A stretch of 64,000 nt of DNA from Streptomyces diastatochromogenes (GTDB lineage Bacteria; Actinomycetota; Actinomycetes; Streptomycetales; Streptomycetaceae): assembly GCA_026913215.1 (NCBI GenBank), contig JAPTYK010000001.1, positions 7,440,001 through 7,504,000 of the forward strand, in the 5' to 3' direction. The number at the start of each line of letters is the position of its first letter. Positions within the stretch are counted from its first letter, which is position 1. Positions 30,130 to 39,854 of the stretch are shown piece after piece. The notes below the pieces were generated by a model. The model was not told the DNA's origin and ran no database searches. It was given only the letters and a program-made list of their open reading frames with translations. The position numbers were made by a program, and so were the translations under genes.

Positions 30130-31360
30130 GTGACAGTGGTCGGCAGAGCGAGGAACGGCCAGGGGAACGGGCCCGCCTCGCAGCAGGACATGCGACGGCG
30201 GAACCTCTCGGTGGTCCTCGGCGCGGTCGCCGCGCACGGCCCGCTCACCCGCCCGCTGTCCCGCGCGGACGTCGCCGGACGCGTCGGCCTGACCAGGGCG
30301 GCCGTCTCCTCGCTGGTCGACGAACTGATCGGACGGGGCGCGCTGACCGAGGCCGAGACCGCCCCGACGGACGCGTCGGCCGCCCCGGACGCGCGCTGTC
30401 GGTCAGCGACGAGGGCCCCGCGGGCCTCGGCCTGGAGATCGGCGTCACCCACCTCGGCGCGTGCGTCGTGGACCTGCGCGGAGAACCCGGGTGTGGCGCC
30501 GGGCGGAACGGGCCAACGAGGGCCGACCCGTCGGAGAGGCGCTCGCGGAGCTCGCCGCGCTGGCCGCCGGGGCGGAGGCCGAGGCCCGCGACCTGGGACT
30601 GCGCGTCGAGGGCCGGGTCCTGGCCGTGCCCGGGGCGGTGCCGAACGAGACGGGCGGCCGGGTCGAGCGCGCGCCCAACCTCGGCTGGCACGGCATCGAC
30701 GTCGCCGACCACTGGCCCGACCCGGACACCGTGCCCGAGCCGGAGAACGAGGCCAACCTCGGGGCCCTGGCCGAGTACTGGAACGCCGAGCAGGCCGAGA
30801 AGACCTTCGTCCACGTCTCCGCCGAGGCCGGCATCGGCGCCGCCCTGGTCATCGACGGGCAGCTGTTCCGGGGCGCCCGCGGCTTCGCCGGCGAACTCGG
30901 CCACATCCCCGTCCACCCGGACGGCGTCCGGTGCGCCTGCGGCGCGCGCGGCTGCCTGGAACAGTACGCGGGCCAGGCCGCCGTACTGCGCGAGGCCGGT
31001 CTCGCCCGGCACCGCCGACAGGGCGACCCGGTCGCCCTGCTGGCCGAGCGGGCGGGCGCCGGACACGCCCCGACCCTGGTCGCGCTGGACCGCGCGGGCC
31101 GCGCCCTGGGCCTCGCCCTCGCGTCCGCCGTCGACCTCATCGACCCGGACGGACTCGTCCTCGGCGGCGCCTACGCGGAACTGGCCGAGTGGCTCCTCCC
31201 GTCCGTCCGCGCCGAACTGGCCGAGCGGGTCACGGTCCGGCCCTGGGCCCCGGAGGCACTGCGCCCGTCCGTCCTGGGCCGACGCGGCCCCGTCCTCGGC
31301 GCCGCGCAGACCACGGTCCGCCGGATCATGGCGGACCCCACCCTGCTCCCGGCGGAGTGA
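30130..31360 (+). CDS. ROK family transcriptional repressor (XylR-like), frameshifted
   Basis: About 410 residues. An N-terminal winged helix (NGPASQQDMRRRNLSVVLGAV, RADVAGRVGLTRAAVSSLVDELI) precedes a ROK sugar-binding domain: GLGLEIGVTHLGACVVDLRGE, VPGAVPNETGGRVERAPNLGW, VSAEAGIGAALVIDGQLFRGA, and the zinc motif CACGARGCLEQYAG. Frameshifts fall near 30395 and 30495. Start GTG 30130 lies just after xylB, so the two are probably one operon and the protein most likely represses xylA and xylB. The sequence between 31361 and 31735 contains no convincing intact gene. Confidence 0.85.
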
Positions 31361-31369
31361 CCCGGAGCT

Positions 31370-31700
31370 CGGCCCGCACCGACAGCCGCGCTCGACCACG
31401 ACCACCGCGTGCCCGTCCCCGGTGGTCACCCGCACGTGGACGCACCCGCCCTCGTACCGCCAGGGCAGTTCCCGCCCGCGGGCCGCAGTCGCACCGAGCG
31501 CGGCCCTCGCGGCGCATCCCGTCGACCCGGAGGGACAGGCGGATCGGCGCGCGGATGCCGACGGCGGGCAGACCCTCGGCCTGCTCGGCGAGCGGGTCGA
31601 GATCGGGGCGTGGCGGTGTCCGGGACGGACGGGTCCCGGAAGGGACGGCCGTAGACCTCCTCCGTCTGTCGGCGGGCGGCCGGTACCGGCTCTCCCGCCC
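31370..31700 (-). pseudogene. possible C-terminal remnant of a glycoside hydrolase
   Basis: On the minus strand, three overlapping frames can be joined into beta-sheet-like text (VGIRAPIRLSLRVDG, RELPWRYEGGCVHVRVTTGDGHAVVVVERG). This resembles the C-terminal beta domain of several putative glycoside hydrolases. No catalytic domain lies upstream on that strand, where the universal stress gene sits. The opposite strand can also be read as VDLLRLSAGGRYRLSRPD, so the assignment is weak. Listed mainly to account for a 375-base stretch without a clear gene. Confidence 0.2.
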
Positions 31701-31735
31701 GGACCCGGACACCGGGCACTGAACGGGCAGTACCG

Positions 31736-32221
31736 CTACGGCCGGTCGGGCGGGGGAGGGAGCGTGGCGGTGTCCGGGGCCGGTTCCGGCCAGACGAGGA
31801 GGACGGGACACGGCGCGTGGTCGACGACGAAACGGGTCGCGGGGCCGAGGCTGTGCGGTCCGAGGCGGGTGCGGTCGCCGTCGCGCGCGAGGACGAGCAG
31901 CTCGGCGCCCTCGGCCGCCGCGACGACCTCGCGCTCGACGCGTCCGGTGCGCTCCACGGGGTGCAGGGCCGGCCGAGACGTTCGGCCGCGGCGTCCAGGA
32001 GGTGCCGGGCGGAGGCCGCCGCCAGGGTCTCCATCCGGGTGCCGGGGTCCTCTCCCGGTGACCGCGGCCGAGCAGTCCGGCGAACGCGCCGTGCGCGGCG
32101 CCGGGCACCTCCTGGCCGCTGACGTGGAGCAGGACGACCTCCGCGCCCGCGGCGCGTGCGCGCGGGCGGCGTCCACGCAGGCGGGCCAGGTGCCTTCGGC
32201 GATCCAGACGACGACGGTCAC
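31736..32221 (-). CDS. universal stress protein (UspA family), frameshifted
   Basis: About 161 residues. The first strand TVVVWIAEGTWPACVDAA begins at GTG 32221 behind a GAGGAGG site. After frame changes the text continues RGAEVVLLHVSGQEVPGAAHGAFAG, METLAAASARHLLDAA, then AAEGAELLVLARDG and DHAPCPVLLVWPEP. The last is the typical Usp C-terminal strand. At least two frameshifts (near 32150 and 31980-32040) are needed. It lies 13 bases behind the ion transporter gene, so it probably belongs to the same transcript. Confidence 0.75.
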   Translation of the reverse strand: MTVVVWIAEGTWPACVDAARAHAPRARRSSCSTSAARRCPAPRTARSPDCSAAVTGRGPRHPDGDPGGGLRPAPPGRRGRTSRPALHPVERTGRVEREVVAAAEGAELLVLARDGDRTRLGPHSLGPATRFVVDHAPCPVLLVWPEPAPDTATLPPPPDRP

Positions 32222-32234
32222 GGGTGCGTCCTCC

Positions 32235-33488
32235 TCATACCCCGATCATCTGCAGTGATCCCCACAGTGCCACCACGGCCAGCGTCAGGGCGGCGGGCAC
32301 GACGAGCAGTCCGAGGCGGGTGAACTCGCCCAGGCCGATGTCGGTGTCGTGCTCGTGGACGATGCGCCGCCACAACAGGGTGGCCAGGGACCCGGCGTAG
32401 GTGAGGTTGGGGCCGATGTTCACCCCGAGCAGCACCGCCAGGACCGCCCCGGCGCCGGACGGGACGGCCAACGGCAGCAGTACGAGGGTGGCGGGCAGGT
32501 TGTTGATGACGTTCGCGAGGACCGCGGCCAGCGCCGCCGTGCCGAGCAGCGCGGGCAGGGAGGTGCCGTCGGGGACGAGGTGTCCGAGCGCGGAGGCCAG
32601 TCCGTTGTCGACGACGGCCCGGACCACGACGCCGAGCGCCAGCACGAAGGCCAGGAACGGCACGGCGGCGGAGCGGACGATCGCGACCGGCGTGGTGCGG
32701 CGCCGGGCGAGGGCCCGGACGGCGAGCGTGAGCGCCCCGGCCAGGGCCGCCCAGGCCGGATCGACACCGACGACCGAGGTCAGGACGAACCCGGCGAGCG
32801 TGCAGGCGACGGTGACGAGGGCGAACAGCGGCATCGCCGGTGCCGCCACCTCGGCCGCGGGCGGGGTGCCCGCGTCCAGGTCGGCGGCGAAGAACCGGCG
32901 CAGCACCACGTATTCGACGGCGATGGCCGCCAGCCACGGGAGCGCCATCAGCGCGGCGAACCGGGTGAAGCTCAGCCCACTGGCGGCGAAGGCCAGCAGA
33001 TTGGTGAGGTTGGAGACCGGCAGCAGCAGCGAGGCGGTGTTCGACAGGTGGGTGCAGGCGTAGACGTGCGGCTTGGGCCGGGCGCCGAGCCGGGCCGCGG
33101 TGACGAACACGACCGGGGTGAGCAGCACCACGGTGGCGTCCAGGCTGAGCACCGCCGTGATCACGGAGGCGACCGCGAACACCTGGGCGAGGAGCCGCCG
33201 CGGACTCCCGGCGGACGTCCGGCCATCCACTCCCGCAGGCGCGGAACAGGCCTTCGTCGTCACACAGCTGGGCCAGCACCAGGACGGCGGCGAGGAACCC
33301 GATCACCGGCCCGAGCCGTTCCGCCTCGGCCCAGGCGTCCGCCGGCGAGATCGCGCCGGCGGCGACGACCAGCCCGGCCGCGGGAACCGCGACCACGGCC
33401 TCCGGCCAGCCCACGGCCGCACCACCGCGCAGACCAGCACCAGCACCAGCAGTCCGATGGACAGCGCTTCCGCGAACGACGTACTCAG
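32235..33488 (-). CDS. ArsB/NhaD-type ion transporter, frameshifted near the N-terminus
   Basis: About 417 residues with ten or more membrane segments. LSLDATVVLLTPVVFVTAARL, HLSNTASLLLPVSNLTNLLAF and NVINNLPATLVLLPLAV are hallmarks of the ArsB/NhaD/CitM ion transporter superfamily. No arsenic genes are adjacent, so the ion is unknown. The first 90 residues lie in two other frames (FAEALSIGLLVLVLVCAVVRP; WPEAVVAVPAAGLVVAAGAIS; LGPVIGFLAAVLVLAQLCDDEGLF), with breaks near 33410 and 33220. The most plausible start is CTG 33488, 7 bases after AAGGAG; no ATG or GTG fits that frame and site. Confidence 0.7.
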
Positions 33489-33627
33489 GGCCCTGCTCCT
33501 TGCGACCGACGATGAACGCGCCCACCGGCGGACCAGAACCCCGAGGCCGCGGCGCATCGGCGCGGCCCCACAGTACGCCCTGGTCACCGGCGCATCCACG
33601 AGGCCCCGAGGGCCGAAGGGGCGGAGC

Positions 33628-34906
33628 TCAGCGGCCGAACGTCAACCGCGGGGCCGCGTCGCGGGCGAGGGAGTGGGCCTGGTCCGGCCACCAGGCGCCG
33701 GCGGGCGGGTCGACGATGCCGTACTCGGGGTCGATCGTGCCGCCCGTGTTGCGCGTGCAGCTGCCGTCGGACTCGCCGGGGACCTTGATCCACAGGTAGG
33801 CGTCGACGAGCGGGACGCCGGTGTCGGCGGTGGGGCGCGGACCGAGGCCGCGGCCGGGCGCGTTGCACCAGATCTCCGGGTCCCCGCCGTACCTGCCGGG
33901 CTCCGGGGTCCAGGCGCCCCGGCCGTTGCGGCTGGTGTCGACGACGAAGTGGTGCAGGGCGTCGCCCGACGGGGCGCCCACGTTCTGGTCGAACCAGGCG
34001 TCGGTCCAGCGCCAGGTGGCGGGATCGGCGGGGTCGACCGCGTTGCCGGGGGTGCCGTCGTTGGGTGCGGCGGACGAGTAGTACTGCGTGGCGCACCAGT
34101 CGGTGTGGCCGCGCACCGCCTCGGGGCCCTCGGTGGCGTACCACACGCACTTCGCGATCCAGGTGCCGTACCTGGTGTTGTGCTCGGTGGGGTGGGTGTT
34201 GGACACGTTGAGGGAGAAGCCGTCGCCGTACTCGACGCCCGCGTCGAGCAGCCGCCGGGCCATGTCGCCGACGGGCCGCCACAGGACGTTGCCCGCGTCG
34301 AGGTAGACCGCGCTCCGGGTCCTGGACTTGAGGGTCCTGACCGCGTACCTGAGATCGGCCATGCGGGTGGCGGTGAGTGCGCCGGTCGGGTCCACCGCTG
34401 GCCCGCACTCCCTGGGGAGGAGGGCCAGGCCGTCGGGCTCGACCACGACGACCGCCTCGCCGTCGCCGATGCCGGCGGCGAAGGCGTCGACCCACTGCCG
34501 GTAGGCGGCCGAGGAGGCGGCCCCGCCGCTGGAGTACTGGGAGCAGTCCCGGCCCGGCACGTTGTAGGCGACCAGGACGGGGGTCCGGCGCACCGTCCGG
34601 GCCTCGCGGACGAGACGCCCGACCTTGGCCCGCACCTCGTCGGGCGTGCCCTCGGTGAACCACTCGGCCTGTGGCCAACTGGCGAGCCTGGCCATGTTCA
34701 CGGCGTTCGCGAGGTCGCCGTTCCCGAGGTCGGCGAGCGCCTGCTTCGCGGCCTTGCCGTGCGGGTCCACGTAGAACCTCGTGGTCGGGGCGATCCCCTT
34801 CCGGCGGGGCGGCCTGCGCCTGGCCTTGGGTCGCGGTGAGGGCGGCACAGGCCGCGAGCGCCGCGAGGGCGGCGGTCGCGCGGCGCCGCAGGCTGAAGGG
34901 CTTCAT
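33628..34906 (-). CDS. secreted GH6 cellulase (cellobiohydrolase-like), one frameshift
   Basis: About 425 residues. Start ATG 34906 with AGGAG upstream opens a signal peptide (MKPFSLRRRATAALAALAA, ending AQA). A frameshift near 34800 leads into TTRFYVDPHGKAAKQALADL and the rest of the GH6 barrel: PVLVAYNVPGRDCSQYSSGG, VVVVEPDGLALLP (catalytic Asp region), VYLDAGNVLWRP, GFSLNVSNTHPTEHN, HFVVDTSRNGRGAW and YLWIKVPGESDGSC. The long insertion around DWCATQYYSSAAPNDG is typical of larger GH6 members. No carbohydrate-binding module is seen. The enzyme hydrolyses beta-1,4-glucan outside the cell. Confidence 0.88.
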
Positions 34907-35011
34907 GATGCTCCTGGTCGAAAGGGCGGGGACGAGCGGGCGGGTGGGTGTGCGGGGATGCCTGTGGCCCGGTCGCGGGGCGGGGAGGTGCCGGGCCACA
35001 GGAGTCCGGAC

Positions 35012-35977
35012 TCAGTAGCCGTAGATCATCTTGTAGGCGACCTCGGGGAGGAACTGTCCGGCCGAGGAGCCCGTCCCGACGCCGCAGTTGCCGTCGGACT
35101 CGCCCGGGGTCTTGATCCACAGCAGCATCTCGGCCCCGCCTCCCAGCTGGGTGGGGGTGCCGATGCGGCGGCCCGCCGCGTTGCACCACTCGCCGCTGGA
35201 GCCGTTGCCGTTCCGGCTGGTGTCGACGACGAACGGCTTGGTGTAGCCGTAGCGGGCGGCCAGTTCGCCGTTGACGGAGTTGCCGTACGCGGTGTTCTGC
35301 GCGGTGGTGAAGTAGTTGGAGATGTTGAGGGAGAAGCCGTGGGCCTGCCGGAGGCCGGCTTCGTGGAGGCGCTGGGCCATCGTCGCCGGACTCACCCAGC
35401 CGGGGTTGCCTGCGTCGAGGTAGACCCAGGTGTGGGGTGCCTGGCGGTTGAACTCGGCGACGGCGCCGCTGATCATGCCCTGGCGTTCGAGGACCTGCGC
35501 CTGGGTCATGCAGCCGTAGTCCGCGAGGGAGTCCGGTTCGAGGACGACGACGGCCGGGCGGCCCGCGATCCCGCCGGCGAACTGCGCGATCCAGCTCGCG
35601 TACGCGGACGGGGAGGAGGCGCCGCCGCCGGAGTGCCCGCCACAGGTGTCGCGGTTGTAGATGTTGTAGGCGACGAGGACGGGCAGCTTGTCCGCGGAGT
35701 CCGCCGCCCCCGCGTACGAGCCGGTGGCGGTCCCGATGGTGCCGCTCCAGGAGCCGAACCAGCGGGCCATGGGGGTGTTCGCGAGGGACGCGTTGATCGC
35801 GGGCGCCCGGCCGTCACCGGGGTTGGCGGCGACCCACTGCTTCGCGCTGGAGTTCGGGTCCACATAGAACCCGCTGGTCATGCCGGTCGGATCCGCCGCC
35901 TGGGCGGACGGCGCGACGGCGAGTGCCAGCGGCAGTGCGGAAAGGGCTGCCACGAGGGTGCGGATTCGGCGGCGCAT
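35012..35977 (-). CDS. secreted GH6 endoglucanase
   Basis: 321 residues, intact. Signal peptide (RRRIRTLVAALSALPLALAV, ending AQA), then a compact GH6 domain: GFYVDPNSSAKQWVAA, PVLVAYNIYNRDTCGGHSGG, VVVLEPDSLADYGC, VYLDAGNPGWVSP, GFSLNISNYFTT, FVVDTSRNGNGSSGEWCN and MLLWIKTPGESDGNC. Shorter than its neighbour and close to the non-modular CelA1/CelB class. Start ATG 35977 has GAGGTAC upstream. The two GH6 genes are 105 bases apart in the same direction and share the operator-rich promoter at 36067. Confidence 0.93.
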   Translation of the reverse strand: MRRRIRTLVAALSALPLALAVAPSAQAADPTGMTSGFYVDPNSSAKQWVAANPGDGRAPAINASLANTPMARWFGSWSGTIGTATGSYAGAADSADKLPVLVAYNIYNRDTCGGHSGGGASSPSAYASWIAQFAGGIAGRPAVVVLEPDSLADYGCMTQAQVLERQGMISGAVAEFNRQAPHTWVYLDAGNPGWVSPATMAQRLHEAGLRQAHGFSLNISNYFTTAQNTAYGNSVNGELAARYGYTKPFVVDTSRNGNGSSGEWCNAAGRRIGTPTQLGGGAEMLLWIKTPGESDGNCGVGTGSSAGQFLPEVAYKMIYGY

Positions 35978-36066
35978 GGCTGTACCTCGGTTTCCTGACG
36001 GCGGACGCGCCGCCCGCTCTGGTCCGGAGCGGGCGGCGCACGGGGACCTCGGACCCGCGGAGTGCG

Positions 36067-36095
36067 TGGAAGCGCTCCCACTGGAAGCGATCCCA
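36067..36095. promoter_or_regulatory. two CebR-type operators upstream of the cellulase genes
   Basis: TGGAAGCGCTCCCA (36067-36080) and TGGAAGCGATCCCA (36082-36095) are near copies of the 14-bp TGGGAGCGCTCCCA box bound by CebR-type LacI regulators in Streptomyces. They are 15 bases apart and about 90 bases before the endoglucanase start. Confidence 0.75.
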
Positions 36096-36216
36096 GGGCG
36101 CACTCCGAGCGCTTGGGGTTGTGGCCGGTATCGTGTGACGCACCGTTCGACCTGTCAAGTGGTCCTGTTTGACGCGCACTTCACAGGGTGGGAAGAAAGC
36201 TTTACAGTCCTGGAAC

Positions 36217-36230
36217 CGGAAGCGCTCCCA
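36217..36230. promoter_or_regulatory. third CebR-type operator, before the LacI gene
   Basis: CGGAAGCGCTCCCA matches 12 of 14 positions of the CebR box and lies 38 bases before the regulator's ATG. It suggests autoregulation as well as control of the divergent cellulases. Confidence 0.65.
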
Positions 36231-36268
36231 GTCTTCCGCGCGTTCAGACCACGACAGGAAGGCGGCTC

Positions 36269-37281
36269 ATGGCCGAAGGCGTGCCGCCCCGGCGGACGAC
36301 CCTCGACGAGGTGGCCGAACTGGCCGGCGTCTCACGGTCGGTGGCCTCGCGGGTGCTCAACAACGCCCCGCACGTCAGCCGCGCCAAACGCGAGGCCGTC
36401 GAGCGGGCCGTCCAGCGACTCGGCTACGTACCGAACCCGACCGCACGCGCGCTGGCGACCCGTCAGACCGGCGCGGCCGCCCTGGTCGTCTCGGGAGAGG
36501 ACCCGTCGATCTTCGCGGACCCGTTCTTCGCCCAGGTCATCGCGGGGGCCGCGGCCGCCCTGGAGGACGCCGACCTGCACCTGATGCTGTGCCTGGCCGC
36601 CTCCGACCGGGGGCGCGGGCGGGTGGAGCGGCTCCTGCGGTCCCAGGGGCCGACGGCGTGATGCTGATGGCGCTGCGCGAGGACGATCCGCTGGCCCGCA
36701 CCGCCCAGGAGGCGGAGACGCCCGTCGTGTTCGGCGGACGCCCGGTCGGGCTGGACCCCAGGTGGTACGTGGACGTCGACAACGTCGGCGGAGCGCGCGC
36801 GGCGACCGAGCACCTGATCTCCACCGGCCAGACCCGCGTGGCCACGATCTGCGGACGCCCGGACACCGAGGTCGGGCGCGCCCGGTACCGCGGCTACCGG
36901 GACGCCGTGCTGGCGGCGGGCCTCGAACCGTACCCGCCGCGAGCCGGCGACTTCACCGCGCGCGGCGGAGCCGACGCCATGGCCGCCCTGCTGGCGCACC
37001 ACCCCGAGGTGGACGGGGTGTTCGCCGCGAACGACAACATGGCCGTCGGCGCGCTGCGCACGCTGCGCGAGGCCGGCCGGTCGGTCCCCGCCGACGTCGC
37101 CGTGGTCGGTTTCGACGACCTGGCCGTGGCCCGGATGGCCGACCCGCCGCTGACCACGGTGCACCAGCCGATAGAGGGGCTCGGACGGGAGATGGCGCGC
37201 ATGCTCGTCGCGCTCATCGACGGACAGGACCCCACCCCGCTGATCCTGCCCACCCGCCTGGTCGCCCGCGCCAGCGCCTGA
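36269..37281 (+). CDS. LacI family regulator of the cellulase genes (CebR-type), one frameshift
   Basis: About 338 residues. Helix-turn-helix TTLDEVAELAGVSRSVASRVLNNAPHVS, hinge YVPNPTARALATRQTG, then the periplasmic-binding-like core. The frame breaks near 36648 (LLRSQG continues as DGVMLMALREDD) and one missing G in GGGG restores it. Later motifs are VDVDNVGGARAATEHLI, DGVFAANDNMAVGALRTL, VAVVGFDDLAVARMADPPLTTV and LPTRLVARASA. Divergent from the two GH6 cellulases, with operator boxes on both sides. It probably senses cellobiose or a cello-oligosaccharide. Confidence 0.85.
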
Positions 37282-37314
37282 CGGACACCACCAGGGCACC
37301 ACCACGGGAAGCGC

Positions 37315-37329
37315 TTTCGAAAGTTTCGC
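37315..37329. promoter_or_regulatory. TTTCGA operator-like pair in a convergent gap
   Basis: CTTTCGAAAGTTTCG contains TTTCGA (37315-37320) and TTTCGC (37324-37329), like the sites upstream of bxlE and the xylanase. Here it lies between two convergent gene ends with no obvious promoter. Confidence 0.35.
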
Positions 37330-37330
37330 C

Positions 37331-37437
37331 CCGATGCCGATGCCGATGCCGATGCCGATGCCGATGCCGGTCCCGGTCCCATGCCGCCCCGGTCCCATGC
37401 CGGCCCCGGTCCCATGCCGGCCCCGGTCCCATGCCGG
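37331..37437. repeat. hexamer and 17-bp tandem repeats
   Basis: Six perfect copies of CCGATG (37331-37366) are followed by about four copies of a 16-17-bp unit GGTCCCATGCCGGCCCC (37375-37437). They fill the gap between the convergent ends of the LacI gene and bxlA. No spacer sequences, so not a CRISPR array. Confidence 0.85.
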
Positions 37438-37470
37438 TCCCTCCGTCGGCGAAGCGCGGGCCTTCCGCCC

Positions 37471-39854
37471 TCAGCCGGAGGCCTCCGGGAGGACCTCGAA
37501 CCCGGCGTGCAGACGCCGGCCGTGGTCCACCTGCCGCACCGGGCCGGTGAGGCGCACCCGGGCGGTCAGCCGTGGCTCCGTGCTGGAGGCACTGAGCCTC
37601 AGCTCCAGCTCGCCGGGTTCCACGACGCGCGTCCCCGTGCGGCCGGTGAAGGACGCGAGGTCCGCGGGGACGACCGCGTGGATCCGCTTCCTCTCGCCGG
37701 GGGCCAGGTCGAGGCGTACGTATCCGACGAGCCTCCGCACGGGCTGGACCACGGAGGCCACCGGGTCGTGCAGATACAGCTGGACGAGTTCGGTGCCGGG
37801 GCGGTCGCCGGTGTTGGCGACGGTGAGGGCGAGGCGTACGGCTCCGTCCGTGGGGACCTCGGTGGCCTCGATGGCCAGGTCGCTCCAGGCGAAGGCGGTG
37901 TAGGTGAGGCCGTGGCCGAAGCCGAAGGCCGGCGTCGGGTCGATGCTGGAGACCTCGCTGCTGTGGCCGAGCCGGGCGGCCAGGTACGTGGACGGCTGGG
38001 CGCCCGGGTGGCGGGGCACGCTGACCGGCAGCCGGCCGCTCGGTTCGGTCCGTCCGCTGAGGACCGAGGCGACGGCCGCGGTCCCGGCCTCGCCGGGAAG
38101 AAGGCCTGCAGGATCGCGGCGGACTCGTCGGCGGCGCGGCCGAGCGCGTAGGGCCGGCCGGCCAGCAGGGTCGTCACGACCGGCGTCCCGGTGTCGAGGA
38201 GCGCGTCGAGCAGCTGCTGCTGCGCCCCGGGAGGGCGAGGGAATCGGCGTCGCAGCCCTCGCCGCTGGTGCCCCGCCCGAAGAGCCCGGCGCGGTCGCCG
38301 AGGGCCGCCACGACGACGTCGGCGCTGCGGGCGAGGGCCAGGGCCTCGGCGAAGTCCCCGGTCCCGGCGTCGTCGATGCCCGTTCCCCGCGCCACGAGGA
38401 TCTCGGCGCCGGGGAACTCCGCCACGAGTGCCTCGCGCAGGGTGGGCAGGTCGATGCCCAGGGGACGCCGGGGTGCTGTCCGCCGACGTGGACGGGGAAG
38501 GAGTAGCAGCCCAGGACCGCCGTGGGGGCTTCGGCGTTGGGGCCGATCAGGGCGATCCGGCGCGGGGTCCGCGGGTCGAGCGGCAGCGTGCCGTCGTTGC
38601 GGAGCAGGACGACGGCCCGTTCGGCGACGCGGCCCGCCAGCTCGCGGTTGGCGGCCGGGTCCAGGTCGAGCGTGCCCGCAGACGGTCCGGGTCGGCCGTG
38701 GTGTCGGCGCCGCGCAGGGCCGGGGGACCGGGCTCCAGTCGGGGTCGAGCAGCCCGAGGCGGGACTTCTGCAGCAGGACCCGCCGGACCGCGCGGTCCAC
38801 CAGCCCTTCGGGGACGTCTCCCTGCCGGACGGCGTCCAGGAGCGGGGCGCCGAAGGTCTTCACGGTGGGCAGTTCCACGTCGACGCCGGCGGCGAGGGCC
38901 GTCCCGGCCGCCTCGCCGAACGTGCCGGCGACGCCGTGCAGGGTCTTCAGGAACGCGATGCCGAAGTAGTCGGCCACGACGGTTCCGGTGAAGCCCCAGA
39001 CGTCCCGGAGGAGTCCGGTGAGCAGCCGGTCGTCGGCGGCCGAGGGAACGCCGTCGGTGTCGGTGTAGGCGTGCATCACCGACCGGACGCCGCTCTCCGG
39101 ACCGCCATCTCGAACGGCGGGAGGATCACGTCGGCCAGCTCTCTGGGGCCCATGCCGACGGGGGCGAGGTTGCGGCCGGCCCGGGAGGCGGAGTAGCCCG
39201 CGAAGTGCTTGAGCGTGGCCACGACGCCGGAGGACTCCAGGCCCTGGACGTAGGCGGTGGCGATCGTCCCGACGAGGTACGGGTCCTCGCCGATGGTCTC
39301 CTCGACGCGTCCCCAGCGGGCGTCGCGGACGACGTCGAGGACGGGGGCGAGTCCCTGGTGCACGCCGACCGCGCGCAGGTCGCGGCCGATGGCGGCGGCC
39401 ATCTCCCGTACGAGCGCGGGGTCGAAGGTCGCCCCCAGGACAGCGGGACGGGGTAGGCGGTGGCGCCCCAGGCCGCGAAGCCCGCGAGGCACTCCTCGTG
39501 GGCGACGGCCGGGATGCCGAAGCGGTTCGCGGCGGCGATCCGCGCCTGCGTCCGCATCAGGGAGAGGGCGCCGAGCGCGGGGTCGACGGGGACGGTCCCG
39601 AAGGGCCGGGTGAGCTGGCCGAGGCCGTCGGGCAGCAGCGCGTCGAGGTCGACCGGCTCCTCCATGTCGTGCTGGTGCGGCGCGACCTCGGCGCCCTCGT
39701 CGGAGGCCCCGACCCACACGCCGTACAGCTGGGCGGTCTTCTCCTCCAGGGTCATCTCGCGGATCAGCGCGTCGACTCGGGCTTCCGCGCTCAGCGCGGG
39801 ATCGCGCCAGGCGCGGTACGGGTCTTGGGTCTTGGCGGCCACGGTGTCGGTCAC
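37471..39854 (-). CDS. bxlA: GH3 beta-xylosidase/beta-glucosidase, multiply frameshifted
   Basis: About 795 residues, intracellular (no signal peptide). GTG 39854 overlaps the permease stop (GTGA) behind GGAGGAAA. GH3 motifs: MTLEEKTAQLYGVWVGASDEG, IPAVAHEECLAGFAAWGATAYPVPLSWG, then in other frames GLAPVLDVVRDARWGRVEETIGEDPYL, VVATLKHFAGYSASRAGRN, TGTVVADYFGIAFL (nucleophile Asp) and GPRELADVILPPFE. A fibronectin-III-like tail ends it (TAFAWSDLAIEATEVPTDG, LVQLYLHDPVASVVQPVRRLVGY). Breaks lie near 39440, 39095, 38695, 38470, 38235, 38095 and 38005. The operon matches bxlEFGA of Streptomyces, so xylo-oligosaccharides are the likely substrate. Confidence 0.82.
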
